A DNA stretch of 64,000 nt, taken from NCBI GenBank assembly GCA_012523405.1, contig JAAYIN010000083.1, positions 1 to 64,000 on the forward strand. Reading direction: 5' to 3'. Shown here piece after piece: positions 33,815 through 42,976 of the stretch. The stretch's first letter is position 1; the number at the start of each line of letters is the position of its first letter. The stretch comes from Clostridiales bacterium. Its GTDB lineage: Bacteria; Bacillota; Clostridia; Christensenellales; Aristaeellaceae. The notes below the pieces were generated by a model. It saw only the letters and a program-made list of their open reading frames with translations. It ran no database searches and was not told the DNA's origin. Position numbers and translations under genes: made by a program.

Positions 33815-33896
33815 TCGTTTTTCCTCCGTATCAAATAGTAATTCTGGCTCAACAGTTTATAAGCAGAATGCAACGTAGGCATGTGCTGCTATTTTG

Positions 33897-35036
33897 TCAA
33901 GAATTATTTGTAATGGTGGTATCTTCAAATGCTTCAATGTCACGACTTTTCTCAAAGAAATGGGGCGCATTCACGCGCCATTTACTTGTGTAGTAGTCGC
34001 TGCCCTGAGTGATGGGGAAGGTGACGTCTTTGTTTTCAATCGCGGATTGGTACACCCCTGTGATCAGTTCAATGCAGTTGCGTCCGTCAATGGCTGTTGC
34101 CAGCAGCGGCTGCTCGCCGTTGATGGCAAGAAGAAAGTTGCGAATTTGTCCTTCGTGCTTTTCACTGGTGAGTTTTGGGCGGGCTTGGAAGTCCGCTGTG
34201 ACCTGCGCTACCATCTCTTCATTCGCTATGGGGAAGCCGTTGGGACGGGCTTTGGAGGCAAATGCTTGAAAAGGAATGCCTATTCCCGCCTTTTCCATTT
34301 GGAAGGTGAGGGATTGTGGGCTGCTGTGGTCAATCAGAGAACTGGTCAGTTCGGCAATGCTGCCATCCTCATAGCGAAGGATGGAGGATGAAAAATCCTC
34401 CTCTTGGGAATTGTGGTGGTTTAGATTGGTCATAAATGAACGGATGGACGTAGGCATGCCCTTTGTCCACAAAAGAAGATCGATGTGATGAATGGACTGG
34501 TTCTGTGTGCTGCCGCCGCCCTCCACCTCCCAGCGACCTCGCCAAGCCAGATCGTAATAGCTCTCGCCGCGATACCAGCTCGAGTGTACGCGCGTATAGA
34601 GATTCTTGCCGTATGCACCGCTTTTCACCATCTCGACTACGTTGCGAATATCTGAGATGAAGCGAGACTGAACCACGACGCTGAGCAAGCGATCGTGCTT
34701 TTGTGCGGCTTGAATCATTTGGTCGCATTCTGCTAGGGATGGTGCCATCGGTTTTTCCACGAGCACATGGCAGCCATTGCGGAGCGAATCCACCACAGCG
34801 CCGCAATGCAGAGCAGGCGGTGTGCAGATACTCACCGCATCAACCAATGGTAAGGCTTCTGCGTAATCTGCCTGTGCTATGGCATTTTGCAAATTGTATT
34901 TTGCGATCAGCGTATGGGCGCGCTCAAGGTTCGGATCAACTAAATGGGTGATCGTTGCTAATTCTCCAAATTTCAAATAACCCTCAATATGTGCCGGTGC
35001 AATGCCGCCGCATCCGACAATCATCACTTTAAGCAT
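33897..35036 (-). CDS. Gfo/Idh/MocA-family oxidoreductase
   Basis: 379 residues, ATG after TATAGGAGGC. Rossmann start MLKVMIVGCGGIAPAHIEGY, the SICTPPALHC strand and the family EKP motif (VLVEKPMAPSLAECD), then WRGRWEVEGGGSTQNQSIHHIDLLLW with the conserved His pair in the C-terminal domain. NAD(P)-dependent sugar or sugar-acid dehydrogenase. Between uxuB and uxuA it probably feeds an oxidised sugar or uronate derivative into mannonate metabolism; the exact substrate is unknown. Confidence 0.85.
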   Translation of the reverse strand: MLKVMIVGCGGIAPAHIEGYLKFGELATITHLVDPNLERAHTLIAKYNLQNAIAQADYAEALPLVDAVSICTPPALHCGAVVDSLRNGCHVLVEKPMAPSLAECDQMIQAAQKHDRLLSVVVQSRFISDIRNVVEMVKSGAYGKNLYTRVHSSWYRGESYYDLAWRGRWEVEGGGSTQNQSIHHIDLLLWTKGMPTSIRSFMTNLNHHNSQEEDFSSSILRYEDGSIAELTSSLIDHSSPQSLTFQMEKAGIGIPFQAFASKARPNGFPIANEEMVAQVTADFQARPKLTSEKHEGQIRNFLLAINGEQPLLATAIDGRNCIELITGVYQSAIENKDVTFPITQGSDYYTSKWRVNAPHFFEKSRDIEAFEDTTITNNS

Positions 35037-35157
35037 AAAAGCCTCCTATAAAAGCACCTCTCATCCAAGAAACGAAGCGTCCCTCGGGGGAAATTCGTTT
35101 GGGATGAGAGGTGAACTTCATTGATACATGATCCTTATTGGGATGCGATTGGGCGTG

Positions 35158-36231
35158 TTAGGCGCGCTTGATGGCATCGTATAGCCCTAAGATATATTGG
35201 CTACCCAGTGCACGGTCATACAGACCATAGCCAGGCATGGATACCTCGTTCCAAATTGCGCGGCCGTGATCAGGGCGCACAGGACCCTCAAAACCGATAT
35301 CAACCAGTGCTTTCACGATTGCATACATGTCAAGGGAACCGTCCGATGCATAATGTGCAGCTTCTTCAAATACGCCCTTGGTGGTATGTTTGGTATTGCG
35401 AACATGCGCAAAATGAATACGCCCCTTTAGGCTGCGGATAATGTCGGGAATATCGTTGGCAGGATCAGAAGAAAGTGAGCCTGTGCAAAGCGTTACTCCG
35501 TTATGCGGATTTGGTACTGCATTCATCAGTTTGAGGATTTGCTCCTTGCAGGTGATGATGCGTGGAAGACCAAAGACGCTCCAGCAGGGATCATCGATGT
35601 GGATAGCCATATCAACATTGTATTCATCGCATACTGGCATGATAGCGTTGAGGAAGTAAACAAGGTTATCAAAGAGCTGATCTTCCGATACATGCTCATA
35701 CAGAGCAAACAGCTCCTTCACATGCGCCATGCGTTCGGGTTCCCAGCCTGGGAGCACAAAGCCATTACTGCCTGATTCTAGCTGCTTAAACATCTCACTG
35801 GGCTTGAGCAGGTCAATCTTGTTTTGATCATAAGCAAGGACGGTAGAACCGTCGGGGCGTGGTTTTGCCAAATCCGACCTCGTCCAGTCGAAAACAGGCA
35901 TAAAGTTGTAGCAGATCATGTGAATGCCTTCGCTGCCAAGCTTTGCAATCGTGTTCTTATAGTTTTGGATATAGAGGTCGCGATCGGGTGAACCAACTTT
36001 GATAGCATCGTGAATGTTGACGCTCTCGATACCGAGGAGTTCCAAACCAGCGTCAGTCACCTGCTTTTTCATTGCACGAATAGCTTCTAAATCCCATTCG
36101 TCACCGGGTTTGGTGTCATAAAGTGTAGTAATGATTCCTTGCATCCCTGGGATTTGCTTGATTTGCCAAAGCTCAACTGAGTCATGGCCTTCTCCGAACC
36201 AACGAAAGCTCATTTTCATAGAAACATTCAC
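35158..36231 (-). CDS. uxuA: Mannonate dehydratase
   Basis: 357 residues. MKMSFRWFGEGHDSVELWQIKQIPGMQGIITTLYD (residues about 5-39) is the hallmark UxuA start. Further metal and active-site regions are seen in MAIHIDDPCWSVFGLPRI, LCTGSLSSDPANDIPD, IHFAHVRN and PVRPDHGRAIW. It removes water from D-mannonate to give 2-keto-3-deoxygluconate. ATG 36231 follows AAAGGACGTG; ATG 36219 is an alternative. It is transcribed toward the Gfo/Idh and uxuB genes, forming a mannonate/fructuronate unit. No kinase or aldolase (kdgK/kdgA) is present in the window. Confidence 0.93.
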   Translation of the reverse strand: MNVSMKMSFRWFGEGHDSVELWQIKQIPGMQGIITTLYDTKPGDEWDLEAIRAMKKQVTDAGLELLGIESVNIHDAIKVGSPDRDLYIQNYKNTIAKLGSEGIHMICYNFMPVFDWTRSDLAKPRPDGSTVLAYDQNKIDLLKPSEMFKQLESGSNGFVLPGWEPERMAHVKELFALYEHVSEDQLFDNLVYFLNAIMPVCDEYNVDMAIHIDDPCWSVFGLPRIITCKEQILKLMNAVPNPHNGVTLCTGSLSSDPANDIPDIIRSLKGRIHFAHVRNTKHTTKGVFEEAAHYASDGSLDMYAIVKALVDIGFEGPVRPDHGRAIWNEVSMPGYGLYDRALGSQYILGLYDAIKRA

Positions 36232-36270
36232 GTCCTTTTCATATTAGTCTGAATGAAATGTAGAGTAGGT

Positions 36271-36280
36271 TGGGTATCCA
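36271..36280. promoter_or_regulatory. Candidate GntR operator upstream of uxuA
   Basis: TGGGTATCCA, a near-palindrome 40 bases before the uxuA start, matching the TGGTATAYYA palindromes found on both sides of the GntR start region (37214 and 37338). Confidence 0.4.
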
Positions 36281-36470
36281 TATAATGATATAAGGCATGA
36301 ATGCCGTTGCGATCATTTAGCATGACCAATCGAATGGGAGGCAGTTTTGCTGCATATATAAGAGGATGTGTTTTCAGTTGATTTATACAATCGCATACTA
36401 CCATACCAGATTACGAAAGTCAATGTTTTCCCGCTGCAACTGCGATGAAAACAGCGGTTGTATACAAAAG

Positions 36471-37187
36471 CTATTCGATATAATGCGGGTACTCGCTTTT
36501 GAGCGTGTCGATTTCTTCGAAGATACGGCGGACATGCTTGCGCAGCAATGAATGTACATCTTGCAGGTCTCGGTTGATGATATGCGCCAATAACTGTTCG
36601 TGTTGAGTGATGTTCATCTGACGGATGGATTCGTTGCTAAAGGAGGAGAGATAGCGCAGACGCTGGTAATCAAAGCTATTGCGCCAAAGGATTTGGTAGC
36701 ATAGTTCGTTGCTCGTTTCAACGTAGAAAGTCTTATGGAATGCCTCATCTTGCATCAAAAAGAGAGGGAAGTCACTGGACAGGATCGCATGTTGCTGGAG
36801 CTTGATGACATCGCGCAGATGCTGAATCGCTTCGGGGCGCTGCATGAGGACAAAGCGCTCCAGTACTGCTTGCTCTAGCGACTCGCGTAGAAAATGCTCT
36901 TGACGGACACGCTCCGTGCTGATTTTAGCAACGGCTGTACGGCGCTGAGGTGATATAATGACCATTTTTTCACGTGACAAGCGAATGAAGGCTTCGCGCA
37001 CGGGCGTACGGCTCACTTTGAATGCGTTTGCGGTTTCTTGCTCGCTCATAGTCATGCCCGGTGCTAACTGCATATTGATGATGCGCTCCCTAAGGGTGTG
37101 ATAAAGCTGACTAGCAACGGTTTGACTATCCTTCAATTGAAAATCGCCCATTTGAATTGGTTCGAAGTGATCGGGTTGTGAGGGCAT
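36471..37187 (-). CDS. GntR-family (FCD domain) transcriptional regulator of hexuronate genes
   Basis: 238 residues, ATG after AAGGAGATATATT. A winged helix-turn-helix (residues about 25-90: SEQETANAFKVSRTPVREAFIRL) is followed by an all-helical FCD ligand domain. The metal-ligand pattern is preserved (QDEAFHKTF, THEQLLAHI, LLRKHVRRI). FCD regulators sense sugar acids such as fructuronate. Position upstream of uxuA-Gfo-uxuB on the same strand makes it the likely repressor of that set. Confidence 0.88.
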   Translation of the reverse strand: MPSQPDHFEPIQMGDFQLKDSQTVASQLYHTLRERIINMQLAPGMTMSEQETANAFKVSRTPVREAFIRLSREKMVIISPQRRTAVAKISTERVRQEHFLRESLEQAVLERFVLMQRPEAIQHLRDVIKLQQHAILSSDFPLFLMQDEAFHKTFYVETSNELCYQILWRNSFDYQRLRYLSSFSNESIRQMNITQHEQLLAHIINRDLQDVHSLLRKHVRRIFEEIDTLKSEYPHYIE

Positions 37188-37492
37188 AATATATCTCCTT
37201 CATACTGTACTGCTGGTATATCAAATAAAGATTGCAAAGATGTATCTGCTTGCGCTGGATGAGAGAGGGTTCTGCTATAGATTGATACAGCATATCACTT
37301 TGCGAACAATTGAGATGAACGATTCCAAATACAATACTAGTATACCACATTTGCGAAACCTGCGCAATTCTATTCGATGTCAGCAAACCGAATATATCTT
37401 CATTTGTTTTTACACGCTTCTCCGTATATAATAGAAACATAAATGATTTGTGTTTTTGCGTGATAGTCACTCAGGGAAGGAGACAAGATCGT
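37188..37492. promoter_or_regulatory. Divergent regulatory region between GntR and LysR genes
   Basis: Holds two palindromes, TGGTATATCA (37214-37223) and TAGTATACCA (37338-37347, whose complement is TGGTATACTA), which share a TGGTATAYYA core suited to a GntR/FCD dimer. It also holds a plus-strand promoter TTGTTT-N17-TATAAT (37404-37432) for the LysR gene. No gene is seen in the 305 bases. Confidence 0.55.
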
Positions 37493-38383
37493 ATGTATAA
37501 TCCTCAGCTTGAAACATTTCTGCGCGTGGCTGATGCAGGAAGCTTTAATAAAGCAGCAATAGAATCATTCATTACACCTACGGCGGTCATTAAGCAAATC
37601 AATTTGCTAGAGGAATCTTTGGGCGTTAAGTTATTTGATAGAACCCACCGAGGTCTCACGCTGACAAAAGCAGGAGAATCGCTATATCAAGATGCGAAAT
37701 ATATCATCCGCTACAGCAATGATTCTATTTTGAGGGCAAAAAAGGCCATGCAAGAAGATACGAACGTCATTAGGATCGGAATATCGCCCATGACCCCAGC
37801 GCAGCTTCTGATGCAGCTATGGCCTAAAATTCAGAAAATCTGCCCTGAAATCAAATTCCAAATGATTCCATTTGAAAACACACCTGAAAATGCGCGCGAA
37901 ATTCTTGCAAATCTCGGTCAAAACATTGACGTGGTCGGCGGCATCTTTGACGATACGCTTTTGCAATTGCGCCATTGTACGGCTATCGAATTCACACGCG
38001 AACCGTTATGCTGCGCGGTTTCAATTCACCATCGGCTAGCGGATAAGGACGAAATGACAATAGAGGACTTATATGGTGAGAATCTGATGATCATGCGGCG
38101 GAATTGGAGTCATCATATTGATCGAATTCGAGATGACATTGTGCAAAACCATAACCCGATTCATATCATAGATTTTGATTTTTATGATGTGAGCGTGTTC
38201 AATCGCTGTGAGAACAGCAACGACGTGCTGCTTGTCATTTCGGGCTGGGCAAATGTCCATCCCCTTTTGAAGGTCATCCCTATGCAGTGGGATCACAGCA
38301 TACCCTATGGTCTCCTTCATTCAAAGCAGCCATCCGAAACAGTGGAACGCTTTCTTGCAGCAGTGCAGGAGGCAATGCAGTAA
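37493..38383 (+). CDS. LysR-family transcriptional regulator
   Basis: 296 residues from ATG 37493 after GGAAGGAGA. N-terminal winged helix (YNPQLETFLRVADAGSFNKA ... LLEESLGVKLFDRTHRGLTLT) and a C-terminal periplasmic-binding-like effector domain. It is divergent from the GntR gene and convergent with the kinase downstream. Target genes and inducer are not evident; LysR proteins often regulate a divergent gene, which here would be the GntR gene. Confidence 0.88.
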   Translation: MYNPQLETFLRVADAGSFNKAAIESFITPTAVIKQINLLEESLGVKLFDRTHRGLTLTKAGESLYQDAKYIIRYSNDSILRAKKAMQEDTNVIRIGISPMTPAQLLMQLWPKIQKICPEIKFQMIPFENTPENAREILANLGQNIDVVGGIFDDTLLQLRHCTAIEFTREPLCCAVSIHHRLADKDEMTIEDLYGENLMIMRRNWSHHIDRIRDDIVQNHNPIHIIDFDFYDVSVFNRCENSNDVLLVISGWANVHPLLKVIPMQWDHSIPYGLLHSKQPSETVERFLAAVQEAMQ

Positions 38384-38440
38384 AAATAGCGAACATTGCC
38401 ATAACAAAGCGATCTATCCATTCGATTAAAGCAAATACAG

Positions 38441-38484
38441 AAAGATGCCCCCAATGAGTTCGATTGCTCATTTGGGGCATCTTT
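38441..38484. terminator. Bidirectional terminator between convergent genes
   Basis: AAAGATGCCCC-x-AATGAG stem pairing with CTCATTTGGGGCATCTTT, 8-base loop, A run on the left and T run on the right. It serves both the LysR gene (+) and the histidine kinase gene (-). Confidence 0.88.
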
Positions 38485-38512
38485 GGTTTTATAGGGAAAC
38501 TTATGGTGAGAT

Positions 38513-39958
38513 TTACGTCTGCTTCTTCACAATCGCAAAGCAAACCTCAAATATGCTTCCGCCGCCTTCGCGATTGGAAACGCTGATGCTGCCATGCATC
38601 TGCTCTGTGAGCTGTTTGGCGATGCTAAGCCCTAGCCCTGCATTGCCATCTTGGCGGGTTCGTGCCTTTTCAGCCCTGTAGAATCGATCGAAGATTCTTG
38701 ATTTCAGTTCTGGAGCAATGCCCTCGCCGCTGTCGCTTACGCGCATGAAGGCATTGCCTTTGCTTTGACCTGTACAGAGATCGATGCTGCCGCCCGCGGG
38801 CGTATATTGGATGGCATTATCCAGTAAAATGAGCAGGATCTGCCCAAGGCGTTCGCTATCGCCCTGTATCAGCGCGGTCGATCGATTTTGAATAAGGGTG
38901 AGCTCTTTTTGCGTGGCGAGCGGTTCAACCAAATCGGCGGCACGCTTTGCCACGTCTGATAAATCGACCAGCTGCATTTCCATCGGCAACTCGCCTGCAT
39001 CAGCTCTGGCAAGCTGCATCAAATCAGCAATCAAATGGGACATGCGCAGGCTTTCCTGCGTGATGGACTGCAAATGCTTTTCATAGGTAGGGGATAGCTC
39101 GGCGTCGCTGAGCACCTCTGCATTTGCCCTGATCGCTGCAATGGGCGTGCGCAGCTCATGCGAAGCGGCTGCTACAAACTCATGCTGCTGATGGATGGAG
39201 GTTTCCACAGGCGCAATGGCGTGGCGAGAAAGTAAAACGCTTGCGCATAGTATCCCTACAAGACCTGCGCCTACAAGAAGTGCGTAGATGAGGCGTTGAC
39301 TGTTTTGGTCTTGCAGCTCTTTGGTCATATCCTGCGCGACAAGGAGTGTTTGCTCCTGATCGCCAAGGCTCAGCATGGTCGCAGCGACGCGATAAGAAAT
39401 CCCCTCTACATGGTGGACTGAGCCCATGATATTGGTAGTGATGCTGACAGGGGTACTGCCATCGCTTTGCATGGATTCATCGGTCGCGTCGCTGCCAATA
39501 ACGGTGAAATAGCTGTAGTTGGCGGTGTTGCCTAGCGCATCAAGAACCACTGTCCCGTCATCGGGAAGGGTAATATCCGTTTTGTTTACGGAGATAAACT
39601 GAGATGCTTCCATGTTAACGGCAGAGTCACTTGAGTAATATACCTGCTGCACTTGACTGAGCTCTGTCTGCGTTGCTTCCAGCAATGCAGCGATGATGGG
39701 CTGATCCTCCAGCGACATCCCGTCATAATAAACCAGATAATCCGATGGGATTTGCATCAGTACATTGCTGCCCGTTGCATCTGGACTGGCAGAGAGCACG
39801 GAGAGCAGATCAAGGGCATATGAACTCAGATCGCCTGTGTATTTCTGAGTCATGGTACGCTCGGAAACACCAAGCGCCATGAACGCCATTGCGACCAATA
39901 TCGCGCCTGATACCACCATGTTAAGCACAGTTAGGGATCGTCCGAGTTTTCGCAGCAT
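38513..39958 (-). CDS. Sensor histidine kinase
   Basis: 481 residues from the ATG at 39958 (after GAGGTGAT). Two membrane helices (LGRSLTVLNMVVSGAILVAMAFMAL at the start; LIYALLVGAGLVGILCASVLL about 230-250) flank an extracytoplasmic sensor. H-box AASHELRTPIAAI, N-box ILLDNAIQYTPAGG, G-boxes DSGEGIAPEL and NAGLGLSIAKQL. Classical EnvZ/PhoR-type kinase, partner of the response regulator ending 4 bases upstream. Downstream of the big solute-binding protein operon on the same strand, it may sense that system's state. Confidence 0.9.
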   Translation of the reverse strand: MLRKLGRSLTVLNMVVSGAILVAMAFMALGVSERTMTQKYTGDLSSYALDLLSVLSASPDATGSNVLMQIPSDYLVYYDGMSLEDQPIIAALLEATQTELSQVQQVYYSSDSAVNMEASQFISVNKTDITLPDDGTVVLDALGNTANYSYFTVIGSDATDESMQSDGSTPVSITTNIMGSVHHVEGISYRVAATMLSLGDQEQTLLVAQDMTKELQDQNSQRLIYALLVGAGLVGILCASVLLSRHAIAPVETSIHQQHEFVAAASHELRTPIAAIRANAEVLSDAELSPTYEKHLQSITQESLRMSHLIADLMQLARADAGELPMEMQLVDLSDVAKRAADLVEPLATQKELTLIQNRSTALIQGDSERLGQILLILLDNAIQYTPAGGSIDLCTGQSKGNAFMRVSDSGEGIAPELKSRIFDRFYRAEKARTRQDGNAGLGLSIAKQLTEQMHGSISVSNREGGGSIFEVCFAIVKKQT

Positions 39959-39962
39959 ACCA

Positions 39963-40634
39963 TCACCTCGTTTCCAGTCGATAGCCAACGCCGCGTACCG
40001 TGATGATACGGCAAGCGGAGTGCAGCTCAGATAAATGTTTGCGCAGAAAATGAATGTAGATTTCTAGCGTGCCTTCCTCTACGATATGCTCCTGCCAAAC
40101 CCTGTCCATCAGCACACGGCGCGGCAACAACTGTCCGTGGTTTCTCATCAGCATGTCCAGCAGCTGCCCTTCGCGCGCGGAAAGCTCTTTTTGTTGCTGC
40201 TTGCATTGCAGCTGATAGCAATCTGTATCCAGCACCAAATCCCCTGCGGCAAGGGTGTTTTCGGGCTGCCACGGTGCTTTGCGTCTGGAGAGTGCTCTAA
40301 TGCGCGCCATGAGTTCCTCCATCGCAAACGGTTTCACCAAATAATCATCCGCGCCTGCGTCCAGCCCTTGCACACGGTCGCCAATACCGTCCATGGCGGT
40401 GAGCATGAGCACAGGGGTTGGGTTTGCGGCAGATCGTAGACGCTGTAAAATCTGAATGCCGTCAGGACCGGGTAGCATGCGATCAAGGACAATCAAGTCG
40501 TAGGTTTTTTCTTCGATTGCCTCAATGGCACGATAGCCATCCTTGGCACAGACAGTCTCATATCCATTCTTTTTGAGATGATATTCTATCGCAATGCGCA
40601 GGCTTTGATCATCTTCTACAAGCAGAATTTGCAC
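39963..40634 (-). CDS. OmpR-family response regulator
   Basis: 223 residues from GTG 40634, 10 bases after AAGGAG; the in-frame GTG at 40643 is too close to that site. The receiver domain has VEDDQSL, phospho-Asp in LIVLDRMLPGPDG, the switch Thr in MLTAMDG and YLVKPFAMEEL. A winged-helix C-terminus follows (EGQLLDMLMRNHG ... EIYIHFLRKHL ... TVRGVGYRLE). Paired with the kinase that follows. Confidence 0.92.
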   Translation of the reverse strand: MQILLVEDDQSLRIAIEYHLKKNGYETVCAKDGYRAIEAIEEKTYDLIVLDRMLPGPDGIQILQRLRSAANPTPVLMLTAMDGIGDRVQGLDAGADDYLVKPFAMEELMARIRALSRRKAPWQPENTLAAGDLVLDTDCYQLQCKQQQKELSAREGQLLDMLMRNHGQLLPRRVLMDRVWQEHIVEEGTLEIYIHFLRKHLSELHSACRIITVRGVGYRLETR

Positions 40635-40677
40635 GCATATCACGCTCCTTTTGGGCTGTGCTCATTATATCACGAGA

Positions 40678-40709
40678 GAAGCCGCAATGACATATGCCAA
40701 TGCGGCTTC
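40678..40709 (-). terminator. Hairpin between solute-binding protein gene and response regulator
   Basis: GAAGCCGCA / TGCGGCTTC, 9-bp stem with a 14-base loop, 11 bases beyond the binding-protein stop. There is little U run on the minus strand, so it may be a processing or attenuating hairpin. Confidence 0.5.
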
Positions 40710-40720
40710 CCTTTGGCTTT

Positions 40721-42976
40721 TTATTCGTTGAGGTATGTCCATGCACGTTGCTGCAATGCCTGCGCTGCTTGCTCAGCGGTGAGGGTGCCGTCAAAGAATG
40801 CGGCAGTTTCCTCTATGATGAAGCCTAGCAATACGTCATCTTGGTAAACGGGCGCGGCTAAGGTGTCGCACAAGGCGCGCAGGGCGTTCCATGCATCTTC
40901 GTCAGGCTGGACGAGGTCGATATTATTTCCGTCACCAAAGGAGAGCGCGATCACCATTTCCGCCATATTGCTCTCTTCGATTTTGGAGGCAATCAGCGAA
41001 TCCATGGCGGCAGCAAGCGTGGGTAAACCCTCTGTCTGCTCAAGTGTCTGTACGTCCATGGAGTACAAGGTGCGCAAGAACTGGGCTGCGAGATCCTGTT
41101 TCTGGCTTTGGGCATTAATGCCGGCGAGAAGCGCAGGCTGATATGCCGCAGTGCTTTCATTGATAGAGGGCATGAGCAAATATGCGCTATCCTGCGCGCC
41201 GCAGATGGTATAGGCAATCGGGATGGAATTCCATGACGTGATTTGATGGTAGGCTAGCAGGCTGGCTTTGTTGACCATGCCAAGGATTTCATCCTGCGAG
41301 ATGCCAATGCCGCTTTGAATGCTGGAATCGCTGACGGGCAGGTCGCCCTGCGCGGCGTAGAGTTCAGCAAGCGTCTGTAAGAAGGCAATGAACGCTGGAG
41401 ATTCGAAGTTCAGCTGTCCCAGATCGTCGGTGAATGCCTGCCCGGAGGCGGGGAAGAACATGCGCAGCCATTCCTCATACGCTTTGGGCGTGATGATGGT
41501 TTGCCCTGTTTCTAGCGGAGTATTGAGCAAATCGCTGAGGGTCTTGATGGCGGAAACCGTGTTGCTGTTGCCCCAGAGCGTATCAAAGGTGAACTGCGCA
41601 GGCATGGCGTACAGCTTGCCGTCTGGGGCAATGCTTCCCTGCCGAATGCCGGGAAGAAAGTCGATATCTCCAAGGGTTTCGGTCAGATCGATGAGTAGCC
41701 CGCGTTGGATGTAGCGATCCATGTTCAAGCCGTCTAGAATCAGCACATCCCCGCCCTGCCCTGCAAGGAGTTGGGTGTTCAAAGTACGGATCGCGTCGTC
41801 AGTGGGATCCGTGCTATCGGCGGACAGCTGGGTGACTAAATTGACGTAGACTTCGGGGTGCAGGCGTTGGAACTCATTGACTGCCTTGCGCAGGCGAACC
41901 GAGTCGTGCAGTGCGGTGATGGTAAGCTCGTCTTTGCTGGATGCGCCTAAATTGGCGGAATAAGCATAGGTTGCGTAGGTGGTTTGAGTCTCCTCAAAGC
42001 TAAATCCAGCGATGCCTGCTGCTTGATATGCCGCGATAAACGAGCCGCCAGTCAGCACCGCTAGGCTTGTGATGCTCTGCTGTGGGTCTGATAGCATGCT
42101 GCCGCCCATTGGGTATTGCAGCGCCGGCGCATCCGCACCCTGAGCTAAGGAGAATAGACCATCGATATTGGCGAGCCATAGCGTGCCATCGCCATCAATA
42201 GCGGCGGCGGGCAGGTTGCTTGATGTAAGTGCAACATTGCTCAGCTTCTTCAATGTGCTTGGATTAAGCAATTGAATAGAGTCGCTGCTGATCAGGTATA
42301 GTGTATCCGGTGTTGCGCAAAGGCTATACTGCCCAGCCTCACCAAATCTTGCAATCTCCTTGCCCTGTGCATCATATAGGATACATGCTGCTTCATCGCT
42401 TGTGATGACGGTCGTTCCATCGGCAAGTGCGAGGGCTTTCATGCCGTATGAGCCTAAAACCGTGATTGCGCTCTGCACATCGCCTATTTCGTCAAAGCGG
42501 TATACCTTGCCCTCAAGCACGGGCATTTGGTAGACGTATTCCGTTGTCACCACTTCGCTTTCATCGGTAGCAGTTTCGTCCTCCGCAGGACTTGCATCAA
42601 CTGCATAAAGGTCTGCCATGATTGCAGCCATGCCGTCCTCATACGCTATCAGCTGACCTTCGGGGGAATAGCTGATGCCGCTAATCGTTGCGCCTGCGAA
42701 ATTGCTCAGGGGAATTAACTCGTAGTCCGCTGCGCCGATTTCATTGTAGATGATCACGACCCACATCGAAACGGGCTCGGAATACGCTGCAATGGCATAG
42801 CCGCCGCTAGGATGGCGGGTAGGCAAAGTGGCTTGCGAAAAGCCAACGGGCAATTCAAAGATGGCTTCCTGAAAACCACCTGTGCTTTGCGGAGTTTCCG
42901 CCGCGATTGCGGACATGGGGAGGATGGAAACTAGCAGTACTAAGGCAAGGAATATGGATGTCCATTTACGTTTCAT
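40721..42976 (-). CDS. Large extracellular protein: propeller-like N-terminal half + solute-binding protein C-terminal half
   Basis: 751 residues from ATG 42976 (further upstream in-frame ATG rejected). Signal peptide FLALVLLVSILPMSAIA cleaved before AETPQ. Residues about 30-340 contain repeated short blade-like strands (EGQLIAYEDGMAAIMADLY; GMKALALADGTTVITSDEA; DTLYLISSDSIQLLNPSTL; DGTLWLANIDGLFSLAQG) suggesting a beta-propeller. Residues about 365-750 read as a type I solute-binding protein (DELTITALHDSVRLRKAV ... FQRLHPEVYVNLVTQL ... KLYAMPAQFTFDTLWGN ... AQFLRTLYSMDVQTLEQTEGLPTLAAA). Such a fusion is about 1.7 times the usual binding-protein length. The start lies 11 bases inside the upstream membrane-protein gene. 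Confidence 0.78.
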   Translation of the reverse strand: MKRKWTSIFLALVLLVSILPMSAIAAETPQSTGGFQEAIFELPVGFSQATLPTRHPSGGYAIAAYSEPVSMWVVIIYNEIGAADYELIPLSNFAGATISGISYSPEGQLIAYEDGMAAIMADLYAVDASPAEDETATDESEVVTTEYVYQMPVLEGKVYRFDEIGDVQSAITVLGSYGMKALALADGTTVITSDEAACILYDAQGKEIARFGEAGQYSLCATPDTLYLISSDSIQLLNPSTLKKLSNVALTSSNLPAAAIDGDGTLWLANIDGLFSLAQGADAPALQYPMGGSMLSDPQQSITSLAVLTGGSFIAAYQAAGIAGFSFEETQTTYATYAYSANLGASSKDELTITALHDSVRLRKAVNEFQRLHPEVYVNLVTQLSADSTDPTDDAIRTLNTQLLAGQGGDVLILDGLNMDRYIQRGLLIDLTETLGDIDFLPGIRQGSIAPDGKLYAMPAQFTFDTLWGNSNTVSAIKTLSDLLNTPLETGQTIITPKAYEEWLRMFFPASGQAFTDDLGQLNFESPAFIAFLQTLAELYAAQGDLPVSDSSIQSGIGISQDEILGMVNKASLLAYHQITSWNSIPIAYTICGAQDSAYLLMPSINESTAAYQPALLAGINAQSQKQDLAAQFLRTLYSMDVQTLEQTEGLPTLAAAMDSLIASKIEESNMAEMVIALSFGDGNNIDLVQPDEDAWNALRALCDTLAAPVYQDDVLLGFIIEETAAFFDGTLTAEQAAQALQQRAWTYLNE

